64,000 nt of DNA from an uncultured Chryseobacterium sp. Lineage in GTDB: Bacteria; Bacteroidota; Bacteroidia; Flavobacteriales; Weeksellaceae. The stretch lies in contig CAJYLH010000022.1 in the NCBI GenBank assembly GCA_913775525.1, positions 1 through 64,000 on the forward strand, given 5' to 3'. The first letter of the stretch is position 1, and the number at the start of each line of letters is the position of its first letter. The notes beneath the pieces are model-generated. The model searched no databases. It was not told the DNA's origin and was given only the letters and a program-made list of their open reading frames with translations. Of the stretch, positions 44,863 to 52,816 are shown piece by piece. A program made the position numbers and the translations under genes.

Positions 44863-45449
44863 TGAAAAAGTATAATTTCAGATTTGTACATGATCCAGAA
44901 AATCAAAATATAGGATTAACTACTGATGAAATTAATGTATTTCAAAAAGAATTAAACCTGAAATTTCCGGAAGCTTATATATTGTATCTTCAGACTGCAG
45001 GGAAGAACTCAAATGTTTTTCCTGTTGAAGGTAATCCTGAAAAATTAAAAAGAATCCAGGAGGAGTTGACGGCAGAATTAGAGCAGCTGGAGTTGCCTGA
45101 AAATAAAAATGTTTTTTGCTTAAGAAAAGATAATTATTATTGTAACTATTTTCAGAGAACTTTTGAATCTTACCTGTTTTTTAACTTGTATGAAGATGCA
45201 AAAAATCCTAAACTATATCTCCTTGATGAAATTTGTATCAATGAAGGATGGAATGCTTTTCAGAAACAGGTGACAGAAAAAGATGATTTTGTATCATTTA
45301 TTAATCATAAAACGGGAGAGAAATATGGAATCAGTATGGGGCAGTACATTAAAAATATTCCCTTATACATTATTTCTTTACCGATAACTATTGCTGTCTT
45401 AACAATTCTGGCCTTTCAGGTTATAAAAGAAAAAATTGTAAACAAATGA
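44862..45449 (+). CDS. SUKH (SMI1/KNR4)-like protein with a C-terminal membrane anchor
   Basis: The 195-residue protein starts with a SUKH-like pattern: 'GLTTDEINVFQKELNLKFPEAYILYLQTAG' (about 18-47). It has a middle helix-rich part, 'FFNLYEDAKNPKLYLLDE', and one membrane helix at the end ('YIISLPITIAVLTILAF'). SUKH proteins are often immunity proteins of toxin systems or bind toxins or effectors. The gene is very AT-rich (13 G/C in the 60 bases from 45121). It is coupled to both neighbours by TAATG and ATGA. Confidence 0.65.
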   Translation: MKKYNFRFVHDPENQNIGLTTDEINVFQKELNLKFPEAYILYLQTAGKNSNVFPVEGNPEKLKRIQEELTAELEQLELPENKNVFCLRKDNYYCNYFQRTFESYLFFNLYEDAKNPKLYLLDEICINEGWNAFQKQVTEKDDFVSFINHKTGEKYGISMGQYIKNIPLYIISLPITIAVLTILAFQVIKEKIVNK

Positions 45450-46135
45450 AAAAACTAACCGTATTAACCGGCGCCGGAATCAGTGCCGAAAGCGGAATAA
45501 AGACCTTCAGGGACGGAGACGGGCTCTGGGAAAATCACAGCATCACCGATGTGGCCAGTCCGGAAGGATGGCGGAAAGACCGGGCACTGGTCCTGGAATT
45601 CTATAACCAGCGCCGGCGCCAGCTTCATGAAGTAGAGCCTAATGAGGCACACCGGTTACTGGCAGAACTGGAAAACTATTTCGAGGTGCACATCATTACG
45701 CAAAATATTGATGACCTGCATGAGCGGGCCGGTTCTACCCATATCCTGCATCTGCATGGAGAGTTGTTCAAATCCTGCTCCTGCAATAATAAAAACCTGA
45801 TTTATGAGCATAAGAACGACATCAATATCGGTGATAAAGCCGAAGACGGTGCTCAGCTAAGGCCGTTTATCGTCTGGTTCGGGGAAGAAGTTCCGTTAAT
45901 GAGGGAAGCGACGAAAATAGTTCAGGAAGCCGATATCTTCCTGGTGATCGGAACTTCTCTCCAGGTATATCCGGCTGCCGGGTTGCTGCATGATATTAAA
46001 GAGGACTGCCTTCTGATCGTTATCAATCCCAACGAAACAGGTTTCGGCTACGGGCAGAGAGCGGTGGTGATGAAAGAAACGGCTACTCAGGGAATGAAGC
46101 TGCTGTTTGATCAATTGATAAATCTTGCCCGATGA
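45446..46135 (+). CDS. SIR2-family NAD-dependent deacylase, class III (SIRT5/CobB-like)
   Basis: The 229-residue protein has GAGISAESGIKTFR at 9-22, TQNIDDLHERAG at 85-96 and the catalytic His104 in 'HLHGE'. The Tyr53-x2-Arg56 pair that marks desuccinylase/demalonylase sirtuins is present. The zinc module keeps 'CSC' (111-113) but the second Cys pair is replaced by 'GDKAEDGAQLRP', so zinc may be absent; this also occurs, I believe, in related flavobacterial sirtuins. The product would be O-acyl-ADP-ribose, a macro-domain substrate. It overlaps both neighbours by 4 bases. Confidence 0.9.
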   Translation: MKKLTVLTGAGISAESGIKTFRDGDGLWENHSITDVASPEGWRKDRALVLEFYNQRRRQLHEVEPNEAHRLLAELENYFEVHIITQNIDDLHERAGSTHILHLHGELFKSCSCNNKNLIYEHKNDINIGDKAEDGAQLRPFIVWFGEEVPLMREATKIVQEADIFLVIGTSLQVYPAAGLLHDIKEDCLLIVINPNETGFGYGQRAVVMKETATQGMKLLFDQLINLAR

Positions 46136-47097
46136 AAAATACTGTAAAAGCCGGAATTTTCGGAGTCTGCATAGGCGATGCGCTGGGTGTGCCGGTGGAA
46201 TTTAGGAGCAGAGAGCAATTGAAGCGTTCTCCGGTTACCACTATGAGGTCTATGGGAAGTCATCGTCAACCGGCCGGAACATGGAGCGATGATAGTTCAT
46301 TAACCCTATGTCTTGCAGACAGCCTTTGCAAAGGGTATGATCTGGAAGATATGGCACTAAAGTTTTTACAGTGGTACAATGCAGAGATCTGGACACCCTA
46401 TGGCAGGGTTTTCGACATTGGAATCGCCACTTCGCAAGCTATTCAGAGAATAGGCAAAGGGATTTTCCCAACTTTATGTGGAGGATATTCTGAGTTTGAT
46501 AATGGAAATGGCTCTTTGATGAGAATTTTACCGTTGGTATTCTACATCAAAGATTTTCCGATTGAAAAACGATTTGATATAGTAAAAGATGTTTCAAGCA
46601 TTACACACGGACATATCCGATCCGTTCTGGCATGTTTTATCTATCTTGAGTTTGCTTTAGAACTTCTTAAAAAGAAAGACAAATGGGAGGCATATAGAGC
46701 CATGCAGAAAACAGTTCAGCAATTCTTGGACAATAATCCTATATGTTCTCAGAACGAAATGGATAAATTCCATAGAATCTTGGAATTAAAAGTTGGAGAC
46801 TATGATACACAACCAATACATACTTTGGAAGAAAACGAAATTAGCTCATCAGGTTACGTCCTTCACAGCCTGGAGGCCTCATTATGGTGTTTCCTGAATT
46901 CCGAAAGCTATTCTGAAGCAGTTCTGAAAGCCGTTAATTTAGGCGAGGATACCGATACGACAGGAGCGATCACCGGCGGACTGGCAGGACTGTATTACGG
47001 TTTTGGAAGTATTCCTGAAGAGTGGGTAGCGCAACTGGTAAGGAAAGACGATATTGAGAAGCTGTGTATGAAATTAGAAGATCAATGGATGAAATAA
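46132..47097 (+). CDS. ADP-ribosylglycohydrolase (DraG/ARH type), copy 2
   Basis: The 321-residue protein has 'GICIGDALGVPVEF'-type 'FGVCIGDALGVPVEF' near the start, 'TWSDDSSLTLCLADSL' (metal site), 'NGNGSLMRILPLVFY', 'THGHIRS' and 'GEDTDTTGAITGGLAG' near the end. It is more like classic ARH proteins than copy 1. The middle third (about 46490-46860) is visibly AT-richer than the two ends, so the gene looks mosaic. It overlaps the sirtuin by 4 bases and is followed by kptA 6 bases later. Confidence 0.9.
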   Translation: MKNTVKAGIFGVCIGDALGVPVEFRSREQLKRSPVTTMRSMGSHRQPAGTWSDDSSLTLCLADSLCKGYDLEDMALKFLQWYNAEIWTPYGRVFDIGIATSQAIQRIGKGIFPTLCGGYSEFDNGNGSLMRILPLVFYIKDFPIEKRFDIVKDVSSITHGHIRSVLACFIYLEFALELLKKKDKWEAYRAMQKTVQQFLDNNPICSQNEMDKFHRILELKVGDYDTQPIHTLEENEISSSGYVLHSLEASLWCFLNSESYSEAVLKAVNLGEDTDTTGAITGGLAGLYYGFGSIPEEWVAQLVRKDDIEKLCMKLEDQWMK

Positions 47098-47103
47098 AAT
47101 ATC

Positions 47104-47652
47104 ATGAATGAACAACAGAAAAAGAAAATCAGCAAATTTTTAAGCCTTGTGCTCAGGCATAAGCCCGAAACCATCCATCTGAATTTGGATGAAAACGGAT
47201 GGGCATATGTTGATGAATTAATCACAAAATCAAGAAGAGACTCTTATCAGGGCTTTACTTTCGAAGAACTCGATGAGATCGTGGCAACCAATGATAAACA
47301 ACGGTTTATTTTTAATGAAGATAAAACGAAAATTCGTGCAAACCAGGGACATTCTTTAGCCATCGACCTGGCTTTACAGCCACAACAGCCGCCGGAATTC
47401 CTTTATCACGGAACAGCAGAAGTCAATGTTCCGTCCATCCTTGAAAACGGGATTGAAAAGCGGAGCCGGCAGCATGTGCATTTAAGCCAGGATACAGAGA
47501 CCGCCACCAAAGTAGGAATGCGGCATGGGAAACCGGTTATTCTGACGGTTCTGACCGGAAAAATGCATGAAGACGGAATGCTGTTTTATCTTTCGGACAA
47601 TAAAGTCTGGCTGACGGATTTTGTAGGCCCCGAATATATTGTGAAGGAATGA
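47104..47652 (+). CDS. kptA: RNA 2'-phosphotransferase KptA (Tpt1 family)
   Basis: Tpt1/KptA moves an internal RNA 2'-phosphate to NAD, giving ADP-ribose 1''-2''-cyclic phosphate and nicotinamide. The 182-residue protein has the N-terminal 'LSLVLRHKPE' with Arg18-His19, 'ENGWAYVDEL', 'RFIFNEDKTKIRANQGHS', 'LYHGT' and 'SRQHVHLS' with Arg122. These cover the expected Arg-His-Arg-Arg tetrad. Bacterial KptA has no splicing role, so RNA repair or ADP-ribosylation of nucleic-acid ends is likely. It overlaps the phosphoesterase by 4 bases. Confidence 0.93.
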   Translation: MNEQQKKKISKFLSLVLRHKPETIHLNLDENGWAYVDELITKSRRDSYQGFTFEELDEIVATNDKQRFIFNEDKTKIRANQGHSLAIDLALQPQQPPEFLYHGTAEVNVPSILENGIEKRSRQHVHLSQDTETATKVGMRHGKPVILTVLTGKMHEDGMLFYLSDNKVWLTDFVGPEYIVKE

Positions 47653-48401
47653 AAAGAACATTAGCGATAGGTGACATCCACGGAGGGCTCAGAGCCCTGA
47701 AGCAGGTGCTGGAAAGGGCAAACATTACCAAAGATGATGCCTTGATCTTCCTGGGGGATTATGTAGACGGATGGAGTGAATCTGCCATGGTGATTGATTT
47801 TTTGATGAAGGTGGCGGAAAGACAGGACTGTACATTCATCAGAGGCAATCATGATGCCTGGTGTGAAGACTGGCTTTTTTCCGGACAAAGTGAAGACATC
47901 TGGCTGTCCAATGGTGGAAAAAGTACGGTTGAAAGTTATACCGGCTTTTCTCCGGATGAACGGGAAATGCACCTGGAATTTTTCCAAAGGATGAAAAACT
48001 ATCATGCAGATGAGGAAAACCGGCTGTTTATTCACGCAGGGTATTCTTCTATGCACGGTCCGGATAAAGAAGTATATTCCACCAATTACCGTTGGGACAG
48101 GACCCTTTGGGAAACTGCTGTAGCCATGGATAAAAAGCTGTCCAGAAATTCCATCCTGTATCCCAAGAGGCTGCTCCTGTACAAAGAAATCTTCATCGGC
48201 CACACCCCGACTCTGCATCTGGAAAGTAAAGAACCGTTACATCGGGCTAATATCTGGAATATCGATACCGGAGCAGGCTTCACCGGATCATTGACCATCA
48301 TGGATATCCATACCAAAGAATTCTGGCAGAGCGATCCGCTTCCTGAGTTATATCCTGATGAGACGGGACGGAATAAGGATGCTGTTAAGACACTGAAATA
48401 G
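47649..48401 (+). CDS. Metallophosphoesterase (PPP-like serine/threonine phosphatase type)
   Basis: The 250-residue protein has GDIHG at about 8-12, GDYVDG at about 37-42 and GNHD near 66-69. These are the dinuclear metal motifs of the PPP/bacterial phosphatase group, and 'FIHAGY' and 'IGHTPT' supply the C-terminal histidines. It may act on proteins, bis-nucleotides or cyclic phosphates such as the KptA product; that last idea is inference from position. It ends the cluster. Confidence 0.88.
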   Translation: MKRTLAIGDIHGGLRALKQVLERANITKDDALIFLGDYVDGWSESAMVIDFLMKVAERQDCTFIRGNHDAWCEDWLFSGQSEDIWLSNGGKSTVESYTGFSPDEREMHLEFFQRMKNYHADEENRLFIHAGYSSMHGPDKEVYSTNYRWDRTLWETAVAMDKKLSRNSILYPKRLLLYKEIFIGHTPTLHLESKEPLHRANIWNIDTGAGFTGSLTIMDIHTKEFWQSDPLPELYPDETGRNKDAVKTLK

Positions 48402-48609
48402 CTCCTTGCTTACAGTTGGATCGTATCATGTACAGAGCAAAATTCATTTCCGCTGGAAGATGAGTCACAGGTGATGAACTGATGGAGGACAATAGCCTCA
48501 ATAGCCGATACCACCAGATGAATGCTCTTTCCATCCTGCCAAATGCTTTAAATAACGTCAATCCGTTTCCGAAAACTTTAAGTAATTTTAAAGCCTGAAA
48601 TTTCCATCA

Positions 48610-50340
48610 ATGAAACTGAATATCCTTTTATTCCTTTTTGCTTCATCCCTGCTGTATTGCCAGAACGGTTTTAAAACACCTTTTGAAGAAGGCAATGGCA
48701 ACCGGACAGTAACCTATGACGAAATGAATGCCTGGTATGAAAACCTGGCCAGGAATTTCAGTACCATCCAATACCTGAAAAAAGGGGAGGATGACAATGG
48801 GAAACCGATCTATGTAGTCCTGTATAATCCTTTTCCGGAAAAAGACATGGAGCGGTTAAGAAAAGAAAAGGCAGTTTTGTTCATTAATAACGGAATCCAT
48901 CCCGGCGAACCGGATGGCATTGATGCAACCATGATGCTGATGCGGGATCTGGCAACCGGTAAGATCAGGCGTCCGCAGAATTTTGCGGTGGCCGCTATTT
49001 CGGCTTACAATATCAGCGGAATGCTGAACAGAGGTTCATTTTCCAGAGCCAATCAGAATGGCCCTGAAGCATACGGATTCCGGGGCAATGCAAGGAATTA
49101 TGACCTGAACCGCGATTTCATTAAAGCCGATACAAAGAATGCAAGAAGCTTCCAGCAGATCTACCAGTGGCTCAAACCCGATGTTTTCATTGATAACCAC
49201 GTCAGCAACGGTGCCGATTACCAGTACACCTTTACCTATATCTCCACATTCAAAGAGCGCCTGGGTAATGTTTTGGGAAATTATTTTTACACCATTTACC
49301 AGGCAAAAAATCTGGAAGACCTGAAAAAAATCGGGTATGAAAGTACGCCCTATGTCAATATTCACGGGGATGTACCCGAAGTGGGATTCGCTGCTTTTGA
49401 GGATTCACCCAGATATTCCACGGGATACACCACTTTATTCAATACACTGGGTACGGTTCCCGAAACCCATATGCTGAAACCCTATGATAAAAGGGTGGAT
49501 GCTACCTATCAGTACATGTTGGTCAACCTGAAGAATTTAGACCAGGAGTACAAAAAGATCAGGCAGCTCCGCATTGAAAATCTGAAGCAGTACCAGCCAG
49601 GGAAAAGATACGGGATTCGCTGGAAGATTGATTCCACAAAATACACGACCATGGATTTTAAAGGCTATGAAGGAAAATACAAACCCAGCGAAATTTCAGG
49701 AAAGCCCAGGCTGTATTATGACCGCAACAAGCCGTTTACAAAAAACATAAAACTGTTTACGACTGCCGTCCCTACCGGCTATATTACCATTCCGGAGTAT
49801 TATGTCGTTCCGCAGTCACAATACCGGGTGATCGAGGAATTGAGGAGGAACAACATTCAGATGAAGCCGATACGGAAGGATAGTATTATGGCCGTGCAAA
49901 CATATAAAATCAATGATTTTAAGACCGTTAAAAACCCTTATGAAGGGCATTACCTGCACTTTGATACGACCGTGAATACTTCAAACAGTACCATTGCTTT
50001 TATGGCAGGGGATTACCTGGTTCCAACCCGGCAGGAAGGGGTGAAATACATCATTGAGACCTTAGAGCCTGAAGCACTGGACTCTTTCTTCAACTGGAAT
50101 TTCTTTGACGGGATTTTAGCACAGAAAGAATATTATTCAGCCTATATCTTTGAAGACACGGCTTCCGGCCTTCTGAAAAAAGACCGGGATCTGAAACAGA
50201 AATTTGAGGCTAAGAAAGCTTCCGATCCTGCATTTGCAGAAGACGGGACTGCCCAGCTGGACTGGATCTACAGGAATTCGCCTTATTTTGAAGAGAACAC
50301 CTTCCGGCAATATCCGGTATACAGAATCCTGAATCCGTAA
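48610..50340 (+). CDS. M14-family zinc carboxypeptidase
   Basis: The 576-residue protein has a signal peptide (ending LLYCQ) and the M14 zinc motif HPGE (His97, Glu100) with the third ligand candidate His197 in 'FIDNHVSNG', 'YDLNRDF' as the substrate loop, and 'VGFAAFED'. The C-terminal half is a long extension with no clear catalytic motif, probably beta-rich. It is periplasmic or secreted. It stands alone after 208 bases without gene or clear signal. Confidence 0.85.
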   Translation: MKLNILLFLFASSLLYCQNGFKTPFEEGNGNRTVTYDEMNAWYENLARNFSTIQYLKKGEDDNGKPIYVVLYNPFPEKDMERLRKEKAVLFINNGIHPGEPDGIDATMMLMRDLATGKIRRPQNFAVAAISAYNISGMLNRGSFSRANQNGPEAYGFRGNARNYDLNRDFIKADTKNARSFQQIYQWLKPDVFIDNHVSNGADYQYTFTYISTFKERLGNVLGNYFYTIYQAKNLEDLKKIGYESTPYVNIHGDVPEVGFAAFEDSPRYSTGYTTLFNTLGTVPETHMLKPYDKRVDATYQYMLVNLKNLDQEYKKIRQLRIENLKQYQPGKRYGIRWKIDSTKYTTMDFKGYEGKYKPSEISGKPRLYYDRNKPFTKNIKLFTTAVPTGYITIPEYYVVPQSQYRVIEELRRNNIQMKPIRKDSIMAVQTYKINDFKTVKNPYEGHYLHFDTTVNTSNSTIAFMAGDYLVPTRQEGVKYIIETLEPEALDSFFNWNFFDGILAQKEYYSAYIFEDTASGLLKKDRDLKQKFEAKKASDPAFAEDGTAQLDWIYRNSPYFEENTFRQYPVYRILNP

Positions 50341-50493
50341 CAACCTTAAAATGGTCTGCCGAATAATTATTTTAAACCGATCAGGTTCAGTAATATGGTC
50401 TTTTTTTACACCAGCGTGTTCGTATGGTACTAAAAATAGTCTTTTACAGCTTTAAAAACACCATAAAAAATTCTCCGAAAATTCAAATATCAT

Positions 50494-50501
50494 TATATTT
50501 G
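50494..50501 (+). promoter_or_regulatory. -7 box of the GH3-type gene, nearly at its ATG
   Basis: TATATTTG matches TAnnTTTG and ends 5 bases before the ATG at 50507, which suggests a leaderless or very short leader transcript. Confidence 0.5.
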
Positions 50502-50506
50502 TTGTA

Positions 50507-52021
50507 ATGGCAACAAAGGCACTCTTTAATACGGTGGTCAACTGGTTCATCCGTCAGCGGATCGATCAGATCCAGAATTTTATCGACCATCCTATTGAAA
50601 CTCAGAAAGGTATCCTGTTTTCTCAGCTGTTTCATGCTGAAGATACGGAATACGGGAAGAAGTATGGGTTCAATTCCATATCCAGCTATCAGGACTTTAA
50701 GAACAAGGTTCCGGTGGTTTGCTACGAAGATATGGAGCCTTATATCGAAAAGGCGCGGCAGGGATGCAAAGACGTAAGCTGGCCCGGATACATCAAGCAT
50801 TTTGCGAAATCTTCCGGTACCACCAATGCCAAAAGCAAATTTATTCCCATTTCTGCAGAAAGCCTTGAATACTGCCATATGAAAGCCGGAAAAGACATGG
50901 TGTCCATTTATGCCAATAACCATCCTGAAAACCAGCTTTTCACCAATAAAAACCTGCGTCTGGGCGGAAGCTCAGAGCTGTATGCGGATTTCAATACCAA
51001 ATTCGGTGACCTTTCGGCGATCCTGATTGATAACCTGCCTTTCTGGGTGGAAGTAACCACGACGCCAAGCAAGAAAGTTTCGCTGATGTCCGAATGGGAA
51101 AGCAAGCTGAAAGCCATTGTTTCCGAAGTGAAAAACCAGGACGTCGGCAGTATCCTGGGCGTACCGAGCTGGATGATGGTGCTGCTTCAGAGGATTTTAA
51201 ATGAAAAAGACATCAGCAGCATTTCCGAGCTCTGGCCCAATCTTGAAGTATTCTTCCATGGCGGGATCAGCTTTAAACCCTACCGGGAACAGTACAAGCA
51301 GATCATCGGCAAAAAGATCAATTACTACGAAATTTATAATGCCTCTGAAGGGTTTTTCGGCATCCAGGACCGTTCAGACAGTGATGAAATGCTGCTGATG
51401 TTGGATTACGGGATCTTCTATGAATTTATCCCGATGGACCAGTTTCACTCTTCCAACCGGAAAGTCGTGAACCTGGAAGACGTGGAGATCGGCAGGAATT
51501 ATGCCATGGTCATCACCACCAACGGAGGACTTTGGAGATATCTGATCGGCGATACGGTGGTCTTCACTTCAGTGAGTCCGTTCAGGATTAAAATTACGGG
51601 CAGGACAAAGCATTACATCAATGCGTTCGGGGAAGAGCTGATGATCACCAATGTAGAATCTGCGCTTTCCAGGGCCTGTGAAGAAACCGATGCCTACATC
51701 ACGGAATTTACCGGAGCGCCGATATTCATGAAAGAAAATGAAAGCGGAGCTCATGAGTGGATCTTTGAATTCAGCCGCCAGCCGGATAGCCTGGAACATT
51801 TCATCGATATTTTTGATAGTCACCTTAAATCCATCAATTCGGATTATGAGGCCAAAAGATACAACAATATCACCCTGAAACGGCCGGTAGTGCATATGGC
51901 GCGGCCTAATCTTTTCTACTGCTGGCTGGAGTCCAAAGGGAAGCTGGGAGGGCAGAATAAAGTCCCTAGGCTGTGCAACGACCGGGAATATATGGATCCT
52001 TTGCTGGAAATGAACAGATAA
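50507..52021 (+). CDS. GH3 auxin-responsive promoter family acyl-adenylating enzyme
   Basis: The 504-residue protein has 'FAKSSGTTNAKSKFIP' (motif 1 of the ANL type, about 105-120), 'EIYNASEGFFGIQD' (about 280-293) and 'RYLIGDTVVFT' (about 345-355). These are the three GH3 nucleotide motifs. Plant GH3 proteins join amino acids to acids; bacterial homologues are common in Bacteroidetes with unknown substrate. It is cytosolic, stands alone, and has a short leader. A bidirectional hairpin follows. Confidence 0.9.
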   Translation: MATKALFNTVVNWFIRQRIDQIQNFIDHPIETQKGILFSQLFHAEDTEYGKKYGFNSISSYQDFKNKVPVVCYEDMEPYIEKARQGCKDVSWPGYIKHFAKSSGTTNAKSKFIPISAESLEYCHMKAGKDMVSIYANNHPENQLFTNKNLRLGGSSELYADFNTKFGDLSAILIDNLPFWVEVTTTPSKKVSLMSEWESKLKAIVSEVKNQDVGSILGVPSWMMVLLQRILNEKDISSISELWPNLEVFFHGGISFKPYREQYKQIIGKKINYYEIYNASEGFFGIQDRSDSDEMLLMLDYGIFYEFIPMDQFHSSNRKVVNLEDVEIGRNYAMVITTNGGLWRYLIGDTVVFTSVSPFRIKITGRTKHYINAFGEELMITNVESALSRACEETDAYITEFTGAPIFMKENESGAHEWIFEFSRQPDSLEHFIDIFDSHLKSINSDYEAKRYNNITLKRPVVHMARPNLFYCWLESKGKLGGQNKVPRLCNDREYMDPLLEMNR

Positions 52022-52022
52022 A

Positions 52023-52048
52023 AAAACCGCAGTCTCCTGCGGTTTTGT
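52023..52048. terminator. Bidirectional terminator between the GH3-type gene and lipoprotein 1
   Basis: AAAACCGCAG pairs perfectly with CTGCGGTTTT around a 4-nt loop (TCTC). It lies between two convergent stops. Confidence 0.85.
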
Positions 52049-52056
52049 ATTGATGG

Positions 52057-52431
52057 TTACTTTTTAAGGTCTTCTTTAAGCTTCCTGGCTCCTTCTTCCA
52101 CTTTTGAGGCGCCTTTGGCAGCGGCATCTTTTACATCGTTCCCGATTTCCTTTCCGGCTTCCTTGATGTCTTTTCCGGCCTCTTTAAGGTCCTGCTTGGT
52201 TTTCTGCGCGGCAGCATCGATCTTTTCACCGGTTTCATGGGCTTTCACTTTCGCATTCTCTCTCGCTTCATTGATCTTCGAAGTATCTACCAGGCCGGTG
52301 TTTTCCGTTACGGTAGTCGTAGTGGTCACAGATCCGTCAGGGTTTTCTACCTGTTCTGTCTTGGTCGTTGATTTGGTGCATGAAGCTACCATAGCTGAAA
52401 CCAGTAATCCTGCTAAAATTTGTTTTTTCAT
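52057..52431 (-). CDS. Small lipoprotein with helical repeats
   Basis: The 124-residue protein has a lipobox (MVASC), a Thr-rich linker, and then a charged helical tail with repeated 'GKDIKEAGKEIGNDVKD'-type units of 11-residue period, like apolipoprotein or LEA helices. The tail may lie on a membrane surface or form a coiled coil. I do not recognise a family. It lies 32 bases downstream of another small lipoprotein gene, with which it may be cotranscribed. Confidence 0.65.
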   Translation of the reverse strand: MKKQILAGLLVSAMVASCTKSTTKTEQVENPDGSVTTTTTVTENTGLVDTSKINEARENAKVKAHETGEKIDAAAQKTKQDLKEAGKDIKEAGKEIGNDVKDAAAKGASKVEEGARKLKEDLKK

Positions 52432-52463
52432 ATTGTATATTTTTTAAAAAGGTTAATTTCATC

Positions 52464-52811
52464 CTATTGGGCTGCCGGTGCCGGCGGTTCTGCCTGTTGC
52501 TTTTCCCGGGCTGCTTTTTTCTTTTCTTCCTCCAGTTTCTGCTTATTTTCTTTATCAGCTTCCTTGGCAATACGATCCTGCTCTGCCTGCAATTTTGATG
52601 CTTCCTTAACAGAATCCTTGTATTTCTGGGAAGACATCCTGATCTGCCTGATCACGTCTATAGAGGTAGCTCCCTGTGAAAAAGAGTCTACTGCTGCAGT
52701 ATCGTAATTTGCTTTGGTACTGTACTGCGGGTAGGGATCAGAAGGCTCTTTCCTGGAACACGAAAGAAATACGGTACCTAAAGCGCAGATTGCAAATACT
52801 GAATTTTTCAT
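52464..52811 (-). CDS. Small lipoprotein of unknown function
   Basis: The 115-residue protein has a lipobox (FLSC) and then a charged tail rich in Lys, Glu, Gln and Ala ('KLEEEKKKAAREKQQAE'), ending in a Pro/Ala-rich stretch. Function is unknown. It starts 5 bases after the stop of the EEP gene upstream, so it belongs to the same minus-strand run. Confidence 0.6.
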   Translation of the reverse strand: MKNSVFAICALGTVFLSCSRKEPSDPYPQYSTKANYDTAAVDSFSQGATSIDVIRQIRMSSQKYKDSVKEASKLQAEQDRIAKEADKENKQKLEEEKKKAAREKQQAEPPAPAAQ

Positions 52812-52816
52812 GAAAG

